DNA from: Onchidella celtica
Taxonomy: Eukaryota; Mollusca; Gastropoda; Systellommatophora; Onchidiidae
DNA length: 64,000 nt
Reading direction: 5' to 3'
NCBI GenBank assembly: GCA_963931925.1
Contig: OZ007570.1
Span: forward strand, 33,227,084-33,291,083
A program made the position numbers and the translations under genes. Positions 25,779-36,212 of the stretch are shown here, one piece after another. The stretch's first letter is position 1. Each line of letters starts with the position of its first letter. The notes beneath the pieces are model-generated. The model did no database searches. It saw only the letters and a list, made by a program, of their open reading frames with translations, and was not told where the DNA came from.

Positions 25779-26072
25779 CGAAGAGAGAGAGAGACAGACA
25801 GACAGAGAGGAGAGAGAAAGAGAGAGAGAGAGAAAAAAAGAGTGAGAGAGAAATTGTGTGTGTGAAAGAGAGACAGAGAGAGAAACAGAGAGAGAAAGGG
25901 AATGAAAGAGAAAGTGTGTATGTGTGAGAGAGAGAGAGAGAAGTCGTGTGTGTGCGTGTGTGAGTATGCAGGAGAGAGAGAGAGAGAGAGAGAGAGATAA
26001 ACAGCGAGGAGAATGGAATGAGAGAGAAAGTGTGTGTGATAGAGAGAGAGAGAGACAGAGAGAGATACAGAG
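25735..26072. repeat. GA/GT-rich compound microsatellite
   Basis: About 340 bases of GA dinucleotide repeat are interspersed with short GTGTGTG and GACA blocks. It is the second long purine-rich tract within 1.5 kb and yields artefactual Ser/Leu frames on the minus strand. Confidence 0.93.
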
Positions 26073-26803
26073 TGCAATGGCAAACGATGTGACTGTATCC
26101 AACAAAATGTACCCCAATACGCCCCGTATTTCACACGTTCTCTGACTGTGATACGTTCTCACAGATCTTATACATTTAGTCGATGCCGTAATGATTAATT
26201 AATATATCTGTAGGATTTCTACATCCTACTAATCCTACCTGCTGATTTAGGGCTCATTGGAGGAATATAGAAACTACTGCACAACTTGAATTTGAGTCTC
26301 AGTTTGGGTTTTACGGCCAGTCGGCTCGACATCAGCCATTCTGTGTCTTTCACGGTCTATTTGGGTACACTGTTTATGTTAAAAGTTTGGCATTCAGAGC
26401 TTCATCAATTTAAATTTCACAAATGAAATTAAATAGTTCCGAATAAATGTTTATTATATTAGTAAAATTCTCAAACACTGCTTTGTATAGATCGGAAAAG
26501 AGTTTTGTAAATGTGTATAAACGTTTTTTAATCAAGTGCAGATCTTAGCCGCTTTCAGAAAGCACATGACTTTTTGTGGGTCCATGTCAGAAAATAATTC
26601 TTTCATGGATCCGCAGACATAGATCTAATGCCTTCTTCAAATATGCATTCAAAACTCCCCTCTTCAGTCACGGGAATGTTTCGCTGAATTCAGAAAACAC
26701 ATTCATTTCTCCACAGCGTTCAATAGACATTCAGATGCTTAAGAGAAAATCAAAAATGAAACCAGGTTAAAAAAAAATAAAAAAAATTACCGCTTAACAT
26801 ATT

Positions 26804-27058
26804 GTCACTGCTCTACGCTATACGATAATAGCATATGTCAGACTTTTGCCAAAATAGCAATTGACGGTCCACTGCTGCATTCCTGAACATGAGGGCTATC
26901 AGATGATATAGAAAAAGAAATGTGCCATTAGGGAAATGTAATAGTCCAATAGAATCATAATGGCATAAGTCACCCAATGACAGGAAAAGAAGTTCTGTTT
27001 TTTTCAAATATCTCAGAAGTGTCAAAAATCGCTGATGCCATCAGCGCAGAGCAGTGAC
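26804..27058. mobile_element. MITE, GTCACTGCTC family, copy 1
   Basis: This 255-bp element has inverted ends: GTCACTGCTCTACGCT on the left and AGCGCAGAGCAGTGAC on the right. Its interior matches 41031-41277 over nearly the full length, for example GAGGGCTATCAGAT, AGAATCATAATGGCA and ATGACAGGAAAAGAA. There is no coding capacity. The target duplication is not clear, so the superfamily is open. Confidence 0.85.
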
Positions 27059-27262
27059 GACATGGACTGTAACAGTTACTGGTATGCTATTTGATTCTGG
27101 TTACGTCAACATCACTGCGCATGTTTAGTCGTTTTGACTCCAACAGAGAGATATTTATAGTTATTCAAGATATTTGTTGAAGGATATATTAAGAGGTGCA
27201 TCTTAACAAGTCGTCCCAACGAGAATGGCCAAACATTCTGACATTGAAATAAATGCAACTTA

Positions 27263-27439
27263 GGGCTAGTCGCGCACTGAGTCAAGTTTGTTTTGTGTTT
27301 GGTTTCAATTCAGAACGGAACTTCCTTCGAATAAACTCGAAACAGGACTGTTTCGATCTCATCAGTGAGCGAGGCCCCATTTAACACCATAGTCCACAAA
27401 TCTGAGATAAAATAGACTTGACTTTGTGTGCTGTGAACC
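27263..27439. mobile_element. MITE, PIF/Harbinger-like TTA family, copy A
   Basis: 177 bp, with inverted ends GGGCTAGTCGCGCACTGAGT on the left and, read inward from the right, GGTTCACAGCACACAAAGTC. It is flanked by TTA (27260-27262) and TAA (27440-27442). Ends and interior match the copies at 38910 and 49488. G/C-starting inverted repeats with a TWA target are the hallmark of PIF/Harbinger. Confidence 0.7.
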
Positions 27440-28550
27440 TAAAGTTACTGTTATTATTACTGACATTATTTTCAACTTTGAAATACCTAAACCAGAATTT
27501 CGTGAGTTGGGAGACCCACGTAAAAATGAATCAGCCTGAAATGAACGCCAGACAGAGGTTATCCCTTTTCTTTCATGTTTATGGCGTAACGAATGGACTC
27601 AACATAAAACGAATAAAATATCCTCCTACACACAGACTATCTCATACACGCACGGCCTTCTTTCTCTTCCTCTTTGATTCTAGGTTTGCGTGTCGTGTGT
27701 TTGTAAATGGAAGAGGGAAATGACACGAGCCCATTTTCAGATTTGGAGATTTACATTTTTTCATTCTGTACCTAATTACATCATCCCTTATTTTTACCTT
27801 ATCTGATATGACTCAATGGAAATAACAATACAAGTCTCATAATTTACTGCTCAACTTAATTCCCCTCGCCTGCCGTTACGAGCTTGCGGGTAGTCCGGTT
27901 TTATTTTATGTGAAACATGAAAGAGAAGATACCCTGATTTTCCATTTACCACGGATATCCTCTGAGTTCCTGGTCGGGATTTATTACGGCGTGATTCAGT
28001 AACCACAATCAATATTTCGGTGGTTCACAAACAAAAATTCATTCTTCTGTGGTCTTATCCCTCAAAGACACACAACTATAATAAATTGTTTTAAGCAAAG
28101 AGAGTTTTGTGCTGCCATCAATATGAGATCTATTTAATAAACAGATTTTTTGGACCAACGGGAAATGAAATTTCGTCTAGACAGATAAATTAACACAGAT
28201 GGAAAATATTTTATCCCTCTGATTCAAACTGAACTCGATTCATACGGAGAAAAGGGTTTTCATATAAATCTGCGAATGAAATTCAAATTTACTACAGATA
28301 TTAGGTTTATCACGACATGAAAATAATGTTTAGATTGACAGGGGACACTAGGGAAATAAGCAGGAGAAACGCGTTATTTGCCAGATAGAAATAAAACAAT
28401 CCCTTTGGTTCAGGGAATCGTTATCTGATGATAAGGAAAAGTTAATTCCGGCTGAAATGAAAGGGAGACGAAACACGGAGGCGTCATCAAAGCCAGAGCT
28501 GACCATTTGAATAGAAAACTTGATCAGAAATCTGTTTCAGTTGACACAAA
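27440..28550. other. Non-coding stretch
   Basis: No supported feature. If the gene at 28551-29217 is real, this holds its 3' untranslated region. ATTAAA on the minus strand near 28133 is a possible but distant polyadenylation signal. Confidence 0.4.
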
Positions 28551-29217
28551 CTATCTTTTAAATACGGAAAAGTCGTGACTAGGATCAATGGAAGTCTGGT
28601 AGAAATCGGGGATACAAAATCCATTTTTCTGTCTCCTTTCTCCATCTGTCCATTCACAAATGCCATTGTTTGTGCAGTGCCGTCCAGTAGTTGGATCTGG
28701 CGACACGTTATTGTTTGAGTAGACAGGACATTCAAGCAATCGATCCATCTCAGGGACCTTGAACTTCAAACAGCTGTTCTCAGTTTGTGCAACTTTCTAG
28801 TGGTCAACTATTTCACTCAAAGTTCACTTTACACTTCACATAGCATCAAGATCTAGGTTCATGAAAAAAAAATACTGAGGTATGTTGCAATAGTGCCCAT
28901 GAAGAAAAGAGTGCCCTAACTCCATGCTGTTGAGAAAAATGAGTTCGAAAAATTGAAAGAAAATTTGATTTAAACAGTGAACTAAGAGAAAAGGCACGAA
29001 ATAATTGCTCTGGTTCTATCAGGAAACCGCATAAGTGCGAAGGATCAAATTTTGCAGGGAGGAGAAAAAAAAAAAACTATTTGACCTGAAGTGTATTTCT
29101 TTCCTTAATATATTTGTAGTTAAATAAATAAACATGCGAAATGTTGTACTCACCTTTAATTAACAGAATAAATAAAATTCCTCCAAGAAGTTCATAAAGA
29201 AACAAAAGAGTTGCCAT
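28551..29217 (-). CDS. Candidate two-exon gene: small secreted or membrane-anchored cysteine-containing protein
   Basis: Proposed join is exon 1, 29217 to 29154, and exon 2, 28792 to 28551 (stop TAG). Exon 1 starts with ATG and encodes a strongly hydrophobic segment (MATLLFLYELLGGILFILLI), ending at a consensus GTGAGT donor in phase 1. The intron is 361 bp. The acceptor AAAG/TT keeps frame but lacks a good pyrimidine tract, which is the weak point. The product is 101 residues, with cysteines at 29, 43, 61, 67 and 81. The segment CTNNGICEW is EGF-like in flavour, but the canonical CxC is missing. A TATA box lies 91 bases upstream of the ATG. Alternatively, AACAG/C at 28784 would accept a phase-2 exon such as that at 32224. 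The family is not recognised. Confidence 0.4.
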
Positions 29218-29307
29218 CTATATGGGAATACACTTGCGCGGTTTCATGTTAGTTTTTTTTTGTCACGGGGGAGTTGAACATTCATTCCATTGAAAGATTA
29301 GAAGATG

Positions 29308-29314
29308 TTATATA
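29308..29314 (-). promoter_or_regulatory. TATA box for the candidate minus-strand gene
   Basis: On the minus strand the sequence GTGTATATAACATC places TATATAA 91 bases before the candidate start codon at 29217. This gives a likely transcription start near 29280 and a leader of about 60 nt. The motif is exact, but TATATAA is common in AT-rich DNA; its value is the position. Confidence 0.3.
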
Positions 29315-30587
29315 CACGCCCATCAGATTATCTCGGTTTCCAAGAAAAGTGGAGTTAGCCCACCCACTTTTTCATCTTAGTTCGTATGCATTTTCTCAGT
29401 GCCAGTCCAAATCTACACATTAATTTTCGCGCTGCGATCCACCGGTGGCTACAGTCTTCCTTTCTTGAGATCCACAGTTTCCAGCTTAAGGCCCGGCGAT
29501 CTCGCCCTCTGATGTTACAATGTTAGCAAGACCCTGGGCACAGGAACGGCTTTCAGCTCAAGGGTCAAGGAGACTCCACATGTTTGGGTTTGATCAGTTG
29601 TAATTAATGCTATTTCAGGTTTAGATCAGCCTTTCTGCATAAAGTTTCCTGTTCTCTGTAAGAGATACACGATAATACAAGAAACTGTCTGTTCTGTTTG
29701 AAAAAGTGAAACTTTATGTCGATTTTTCTTGCTAACACAATCATTTCTTGGCATTTCTGGGCTTTCATAATCTTTCTTCCAGGCCGTGACAGATAAAAAT
29801 AGTCGTCACTTTCATGCATCAAATTAGAACGATTCACCCCATATGCCTAACACCCATCATGTAATTTATCCTTTCTGTCTGTTAAATTTACATTGTGCAG
29901 TCACAGTGATTATTCTGCTGGCTATTATTTCTGATTGGAAATTACTTTTATTGTATATAAAACTAATCACGAAAAGTCCATTTGTGTGATGTGATTATTC
30001 GTTTATTTCGCGAATTTGTTGAATCATGCGTTGACACGAAAATGAAGGCAGAAAATTGTGTAAAATTTGAACGATGGTCTGTTTCAGAACAAATTAAATT
30101 TTCTGCCATGGAAATAAATGCCTTTGTACTTGAGAGAAAATTGCCGATTTTGTACTGTCAATAATCGGTGTCCGGGTTTATGGAGAGCGGCGAAATGTTT
30201 ACTCTGAGAATAAATTGAAGAGATAATGGAATTCTGGAGCAAGACTAACGCGTCGGCATTCAATTTATAACGTGCATATTGTGAGCCACACGCGCGCACT
30301 TTGTTTAGAGCCTTCACAATAAAATCGCCAACGCGTTGCCTGGGAAAGTGGGCCTGATAAATTAATGATATCGATAATTTTTCTCCCCCATCTCTCTCCA
30401 GAAATAACATTTCCATGCCATGGCGGCTAGAAAATTATCAAATTAAAAAACAGAAAAACAATCATTATAACAACATAAAAAAAAAAAAAAGCAAAATAGG
30501 GGCCTCCTTCTGAAACTGAGAGCAAAAAGCTCCATACAAAGCGGTCGATTTATCACCCAACACGCACGGAAAAGACAATAAGCATTA
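29315..30587. other. Non-coding stretch, possibly regulatory
   Basis: No supported gene. The section about 29980-30420 has scattered homeodomain-type TAAT/ATTA cores within otherwise complex sequence and no simple repeats. That is the look of conserved non-coding DNA, but conservation cannot be assessed here. Confidence 0.35.
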
Positions 30588-30782
30588 GGGTAGCCACACA
30601 AAGGCCACCGAATTCGGTCACCGAACCACTAGGCGCTTTAGGTGAGAAGAATTGCACTATATCATTTCAACAACTGCACACAGAGCCCACCTAGATTCGG
30701 TCCGTTTATATAGTGCAATTCTTCTCATCGAAAGCGCCTAGTGGCTCGGTGACCGAAGTCGGTGGCCTTTGTGTGGCTACCC
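30588..30782. mobile_element. Near-palindromic PIF/Harbinger-like MITE
   Basis: 195 bp, made of two 75-bp inverted arms (30588-30662 and 30708-30782) with four mismatches by eye, around a 45-bp spacer. Ends begin GGGTAGCCACACAAAGG. TTA occurs directly on both flanks (30585-30587 and 30783-30785), the 3-bp target expected of PIF/Harbinger transposases. No coding capacity. The long arms would fold into a stable hairpin if transcribed. Confidence 0.88.
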
Positions 30783-30785
30783 TTA

Positions 30786-31866
30786 CGCCCGAATCAAGAC
30801 AAATGACGAAAAAAAAAAAAAAAGGCTATTCAGGCCTAGTGGCCACTCTAATCCCAACATTTTATTTTAGCTGAGTGACCATTCTATTCCCATGTCCCAG
30901 GAGGTTTTCGGAGTGCCAGACTGAAAAGACAACAACAACCACAAAAAATCCAAAGAATATGAATGTGTATACACAAAGTCTGAATAATGAAATGCCCTTC
31001 AATGAGGAAAATAATTACAATATTTAAACAAGTATTTATAAATTGCGCACCGCATAATTGTGAGACGCTCATCAAATAAAGAGTATTGATTAAAAAAAAA
31101 CATGTAAGACTGTTGACATTTCACGCCGTAAATTTACATGGTTTAAACATGCATTAAACTACCAATTATCTGAAGGATCGTGTTTATCATAAAATCCACC
31201 TGCACTGGAAATTTGCCTCTCCTGGGATTAGACAAAATGACGCAAAACTGAAAAAAAAAACTTGTATTTCAAGATCACAAAGACATGTCTGTAAGGAGAT
31301 CGTGCATTATAAAATCCAGTCGCACTGTTAAGCATATTTCATGGGTTTTCCACTTAAAAAATAGTATTTCTGGTAGATTTCTGAGATAACGTCTGCATTT
31401 CAAAAGTGATTAAATTGAAAAATTGACTTTTTGGGGGAGTTGTTGTTTTGTTTAACCCCGAAATAGCCCCCAAATGACAACCAAATCCCCAGTAAATCCA
31501 CATCGAATTAAACTTGGTAATGTAATAGCTGGCACACCTTTTAGAGGAAACCTAAGCTCGCCGGAGATTTGATTCCTTTGTCTAGGTTCTTCATTCCCCG
31601 GCTTTGGGATTTATCACCAACTTATGCACTGTCATAAACTGTAGAGTTTCTCTTCGTTTTCGAAAACAAACACTGGACGAGAAAACCCTAAGAGAGAGGG
31701 AACAAAAGACAGATGGGGCCTAAACAGATAGTCTGAGCTTGAGTAAAAAGTCAAAGTGACTAGCTGATACTGGTAGTTACCTTTTCGCAATGAAAATGAG
31801 AGAAAATGAACAGATGTGAACGAAAAGTCTGGAGCAAACTCTATACATAGTATCCGTGAACCAATG
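30786..31866. other. Non-coding stretch
   Basis: No supported feature apart from short homopolymer runs. Confidence 0.5.
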
Positions 31867-32042
31867 AAGCTGTGTTTTCATGTGCACGGAAAACGGAAAC
31901 GGCCACGGGAACTTCAAAAATCCACCAAGAGTGTTTCTTTGTGTTTGGGAACGGTGTTTCCGTACACATGGAAAACGTTCTTCCTATTTCACTTCTCGAA
32001 GGGTTTTTGACGTTTCCGTACACAGTCATGTAAACCCAGCTT
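31867..32042. mobile_element. Fold-back MITE-like element
   Basis: The left end AAGCTGTGTTTTCATG matches, inverted, the right end read inward as AAGCTGGGTTTACATG. Both are followed after a few bases by GTRYACGGAAA-type sequence, giving inverted arms of about 35 bp. A third copy of the motif (GTTTCCGTACACATGGAAAAC) lies inside. The target duplication is not clear, so the family is unassigned. Confidence 0.55.
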
Positions 32043-32223
32043 AAGACACAGAAAAAGCTATGGAAGGCAGGAGACGGACGAAATCATTAGGGAGCCGGGA
32101 ATTAACGTATAGTGATGAAATCAGCACAAAGGGCTTTAAGCTTTTTGACTCAGCCTCAGGGTAAAACAAACCAGTTCTAAGAATTATCCTAAACTTAATT
32201 GTGTTTGCTGCCAACAAACTTAC

Positions 32224-32288
32224 CCATAACTACAGCCACATTTCGGCTTTCCATCTGTTCCCCAAAACTTCCATTTCACAAGCGACAG
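32224..32288 (-). CDS. Candidate exon encoding a CGC-containing peptide
   Basis: On the minus strand an excellent acceptor (CTTTGCTTTTTCTAATTCAG) precedes 32288, and a consensus GG/GTAAGT donor follows at 32223. The 65-nt exon is open in phase 0 (phase 2 out) and includes KFWGTDGKPKCGCSY. The same frame is open upstream to an ATG at 32354, whose product would be hydrophobic up to this point, so a first exon with a signal-like leader is the alternative. It lies on the same strand as, and upstream of, the candidate gene at 28551-29217. The family is not recognised. Confidence 0.28.
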
Positions 32289-32354
32289 CTGAATTAGAAA
32301 AAGCAAAGATCGAAAAGAAGAAAATAAATCGACGAAACAAATAATTAATTCCAT

Positions 32355-33303
32355 ACGTTTGTCATTGATTGGTATTGATATTAGTCTGTTCAGCATTGGT
32401 TTTGACTCTGACTTGGACTTGCTTTGAATGACCTCGTCGTTTTCCGGTCTCACTAGTGTGAGAGATCCCGTATAACTCTCTAGTCCACAAAACCGAGGCA
32501 AAAAACACTGGACGCAGAGCGTTATGGGACTGACACAGGAAAGACGCCATTGTCCCACTGGTGACCTCATTTCTATGAAAGTCCGGGTAAAAACTACCAA
32601 AAATGCCTGAGAGAACAAATGGTAAGAAAAACAAATACAGTGGTCTGTATCAGGACAGGGCATAAATACAAACGAAAGGGATCATCACAGAGTAATGAAG
32701 ATTGCAAGTACTCTTTAAAACGCTATGTAAAACCATTATTTAAGGCGACGAAGCTTGGAAGTTTACACTAAGAAAACAATATACATTTCCCGTGCCAGAG
32801 ATAGCATTTCCAGATATGTCCACCTTAAAAGATTAAAGTGTTGTAAACTGATATCCACTCCAGAAGTGTTTGTTTGAAACTCTACATTTACTTATAATTT
32901 CTTTGAAGTTAAAAACAAAAGTCGGAAAAACCATGAAACGGCTGGGTGGCGATCGAGGCCTGAATTTAAGATTTCATGGTATTTAAGCGCATTTGTCAAG
33001 ACAGGAATTTTGTTATGGTAACTGCTCATTTTTACAGGTTTTAGTGTTGTTACTGTGTTGTGAATAAAACGGGAAGAGAGCAGGCCTTGTAAGGCTTGCC
33101 ATTAGTAACAATCATTGTCAAATGTCTTGAGCCTGGAACAGATAGAACTGATCGAACCCCAAGTCTTCTGGGATAAATTCGATGACCCAGATCCGTGTGC
33201 TGTACTGGTCCTGACGTAAAAGATAAAATAGAAACCCATAAGATTAGGTTGCTAGAAGTCGTTGTCCCAACAAAATAACAGTTAATCAATTTTTTTACTC
33301 CAG
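32355..33303. other. Non-coding stretch
   Basis: Two minus-strand frames stay open over about 32362-32663. A strong acceptor-like TTTGTTCTCTCAG on the minus strand precedes about 32611. No product is recognised. Confidence 0.4.
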
Positions 33304-33409
33304 AACTAGGAAACTCCAATTTAGGCATGACAAGACACCTTCCGTAACAGTACACAACTGCTTTGTAGACATGGGGTGCGATACTGACGAAGAGGAAAAG
33401 TTGCTGGAG
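33304..33409 (+). CDS. Candidate internal exon with acidic segment
   Basis: A run of seven T and ACTCCAG form a good acceptor, and GAG/GTAAGC a good donor at 33410. The 106-nt segment is open for 35 codons (phase 2 in, phase 0 out) and ends with NCFVDMGCDTDEEEKLLE. The frame stays open upstream to 33248. An alternative start is the ATG at 33371, giving a MGC N-terminus of the kind that is lipid-modified. No family is recognised. Confidence 0.28.
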
Positions 33410-36124
33410 GTAAGCAAATGTGTGAGTGCATCAGGTACAAATTAATCTCGATATTTCGTGTTAACGAAAGGCGCTTGGCACATCCCGATTTATTAGCACC
33501 ATTTTCACACAGATTTAGTCAGTCACCTCTGTCAAAATGTTCCAAGTGTTCAGATTTCAAAAGCCTTGCTGAAACCATGTGAAACGTGTGGAATAAAATA
33601 GAGAGATCAACGTCAAGTCCCACCTTTGGCACTTAACCTTGCCTTCTGTTGGCTCATCCTATTATCTCTAAACACGTTCCTGGCCGTATTTGCCTCCCCA
33701 GAATTAATATTTGGATAAAACTGAAAGGAGACTCCCCGTTGTTATCATAGCGGCGGCTTTTCTTTCCCCTTTCAGCATGTGTGGGTGTAAAAATGCGCAC
33801 ATTTTCAAGTACCTGGGGGATGACAGATCGAAGGTAGTTCTTCCGATAGCGAGAGATCCGCAATACTAGTTAAACAGGATGATGGACTCTGTAAGTGGTT
33901 GGAAGACTGATATATAAATCAATCTCGAGATTAAGTAGTGTGGCGTTCACACAGAATTGAAACCTCCGTACACAACTTAACTCCGACTTGAGCCTTAACC
34001 ACAGCTTTTTTCTAACATTTTCATTTTCATTTTTTTTTTTTAATGTTACCTTCTTCTCCCCGATCACCTTTTGGTTTTTTTTTTTTATAAATTTACCCCG
34101 TGCTTTAAAAAAAAAAAAAAGGTACCATCTGGAGAAAAAAAAGCTTCATTAAACATAAATCTGTTTATTCATAGACTAGCGAGAAATGTTTAAACTGAAA
34201 AGGCATGGTTGGTTCTCTTGACTCTGGCTTTCATGCTGTTTGTTTAGTTTGTCTTAAATGGCATGATTAAATTGTTCTAAAGGTGGAATTTATATTTGGT
34301 TTCCCCAGCGAAGGAGATAGAGTTACTAATAAGATCCTATTTAGTATGGGCTTAATGAAGCCATATCTAAACTCAATTTGCCCTGAGATTCAGAAAATAT
34401 AGAAGTATTGGTTACACCTTTCAAGACTGGAAATGATCTAAAAATCGCACATTTGTTTAAAAAGAGATGTCAAGAATTCTTGTGCTCTCCACACGTCTCA
34501 CAACAGCCCCCGCCTTCTCATTGTCAAGAACCTCCCTCCTTTGGTTAAGATAAATGATTTTCCATTCTCGTTGACAGCAGCAAATTTGTGCGAGGGCCTC
34601 ATATTGTGTAAGTGGCACCAGCATGTTCGTAGATCATGTCCCGCTACAAGTATCTGACTAATAAAAGTAAATCTGCATTTTCTAAGACAACGATTATAAA
34701 GATGTACTTGAAACCAACTAGGATTCTTGTAAGAAAAAAAATGCTCAGGCATTGGAAACATTCAGAACTGCAATGGTTTTCTCACGATTTTCAGGTGAGA
34801 AAAGTATCTGATGAACTCCAGATTTTGTGTCTTTTTTTTTCTCTGTGTATTTTGGTCTAACTTTACTCCTTTGTCACAATACTATTAAAATGTGACATGA
34901 TAATTTAGCTTGGAAAGAGAACGAAGTTTACCTGCCATTATCCTGCATGTCTTCCATCTTGCAAACGATTCCAAATGCTTTATTAGGAACTAAGCCAATT
35001 CAATTCCAACTTGCCAGACTGAAGCGTGTGGAATTTCAAGCCAATGTCTTGAGATAATGTCAAATGTTGGACTAACTGCATGTTCTGTTCTGGAAATGTG
35101 CTATATGTGAGTTAGGCCTAGTTTTGTCTTGTCTGAAAAGCAAAATGTGTCTCAATAACATGCGGTTCGAAAGACAGAAACATCAACAAGAGATTTTGTT
35201 TTATTCAACACATTTTACAATTTATCCCGGCAAAGGTTTTCCTTTGAAATTATGATTTTTATTTCTATAAATCTCAAAACGCACCATTTTGAAATCAACT
35301 ATTTTATTACTATCAGACTATGTCTTCTACATCATTCTGTCTAATTGCTGCCTCTCCAGTAAAGCTTCTCTGTTCACCTTTCCAAATCTTCATCCACCTG
35401 ACTTTTGATGACTATTTGCTCTAACTATTTGCCCTTCGACTTACACCGAGAGAACTTTTTTTTATATATAATATACTATAACGTGATCCCGTGTTTGAAG
35501 GGCATAGGCACAGCAGTGAAAGACGTTTTATTTCTGTCCAAACCAGTTTTCTTTTTCTTCAAAAAAGAGACAAAAACGCCTCTATTCTTTGGTTTGAAAT
35601 CCGATATATTCATACCACATCCTATACAAATGTGTTGGCAGCTTTATTGTTCAGATTTGAATAGACACGCAAAACGGCGCTGTTGGATTATACTAATAGA
35701 TACGAGTTCGGTGCAGAGACGCTTACATGCGTGTTTTAAACAATAACCTTACGCACGGCATTTTCTGTCATGGCAGCTACCCATCTCTTACCCACCGCCA
35801 TGGTTGTCTGCTTGTCCGTCCGTCCGTCTGTCTGTCGTTCGGTCTCGTTGTCTGTTCCTAATTTCTCTATCTTTCACTCTTTTCCTTTTAGTTTTATGGC
35901 TAGTCCGGGCTTTGTGCAGTCTGACATAGTTAAAATAACACATTTGTCATGAAATTCAATCTCATACTTACTTTGCCCACCGAGACTCCTATGACAGGAT
36001 ACGTCTTCGTCAGAAAGTAAAATATTAAATCCGGACGCTTGCGTGTCGCCGGCTCGGAATCCTAGACTTAGTATCAAATTTATCAGGCTCTTCGTTCTTT
36101 TTCTAATATTTACGATCCTTCCAG
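33410..36124. other. Non-coding stretch
   Basis: No supported gene. Poly-A and poly-T runs at 34020-34120 are notable. The plus-strand frame 35405-35746 (113 codons) is Phe-rich with no recognisable domain. Confidence 0.45.
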
Positions 36125-36212
36125 CCTGGTGTCTTTGTCACGGAGACTCAGATCCGGCTATTTCTTGTCGAAATGGGTGATGAAATTTGGTGGGGTGAGA
36201 TGGGGGTGTCTG
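36125..36212 (+). CDS. Candidate internal exon, unknown protein
   Basis: The acceptor tract TTTTTCTAATATTTACGATCC followed by TTCCAG, and the donor G/GTAAGC at 36213, bound an 88-nt open segment (phase 0 in, phase 1 out) including FVTETQIRLFLVEMGDEIWW. Its entry phase matches the exit phase of 33304-33409 on the same strand, which is compatible with one transcript but proves nothing. Confidence 0.18.

Noticed and set aside
24207..26162. Long Ser/Leu-rich (minus) and Arg/Glu-rich (plus) open frames, also at 2624-3103 and 46922-47395
   Set aside because: They are translations of GA/CT and GACA simple repeats, open in several frames at once, with no domain or codon pattern of a gene.
27418..27723. 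Plus-strand frame with a hydrophobic, signal-like start
   Set aside because: Its first codons lie in the end of MITE copy A, no splice or promoter support is seen, and the remainder has no recognisable content.
33140..33160. B-box-like GGGTTCGATCAG on the minus strand
   Set aside because: There is no matching A-box or acceptor stem upstream.
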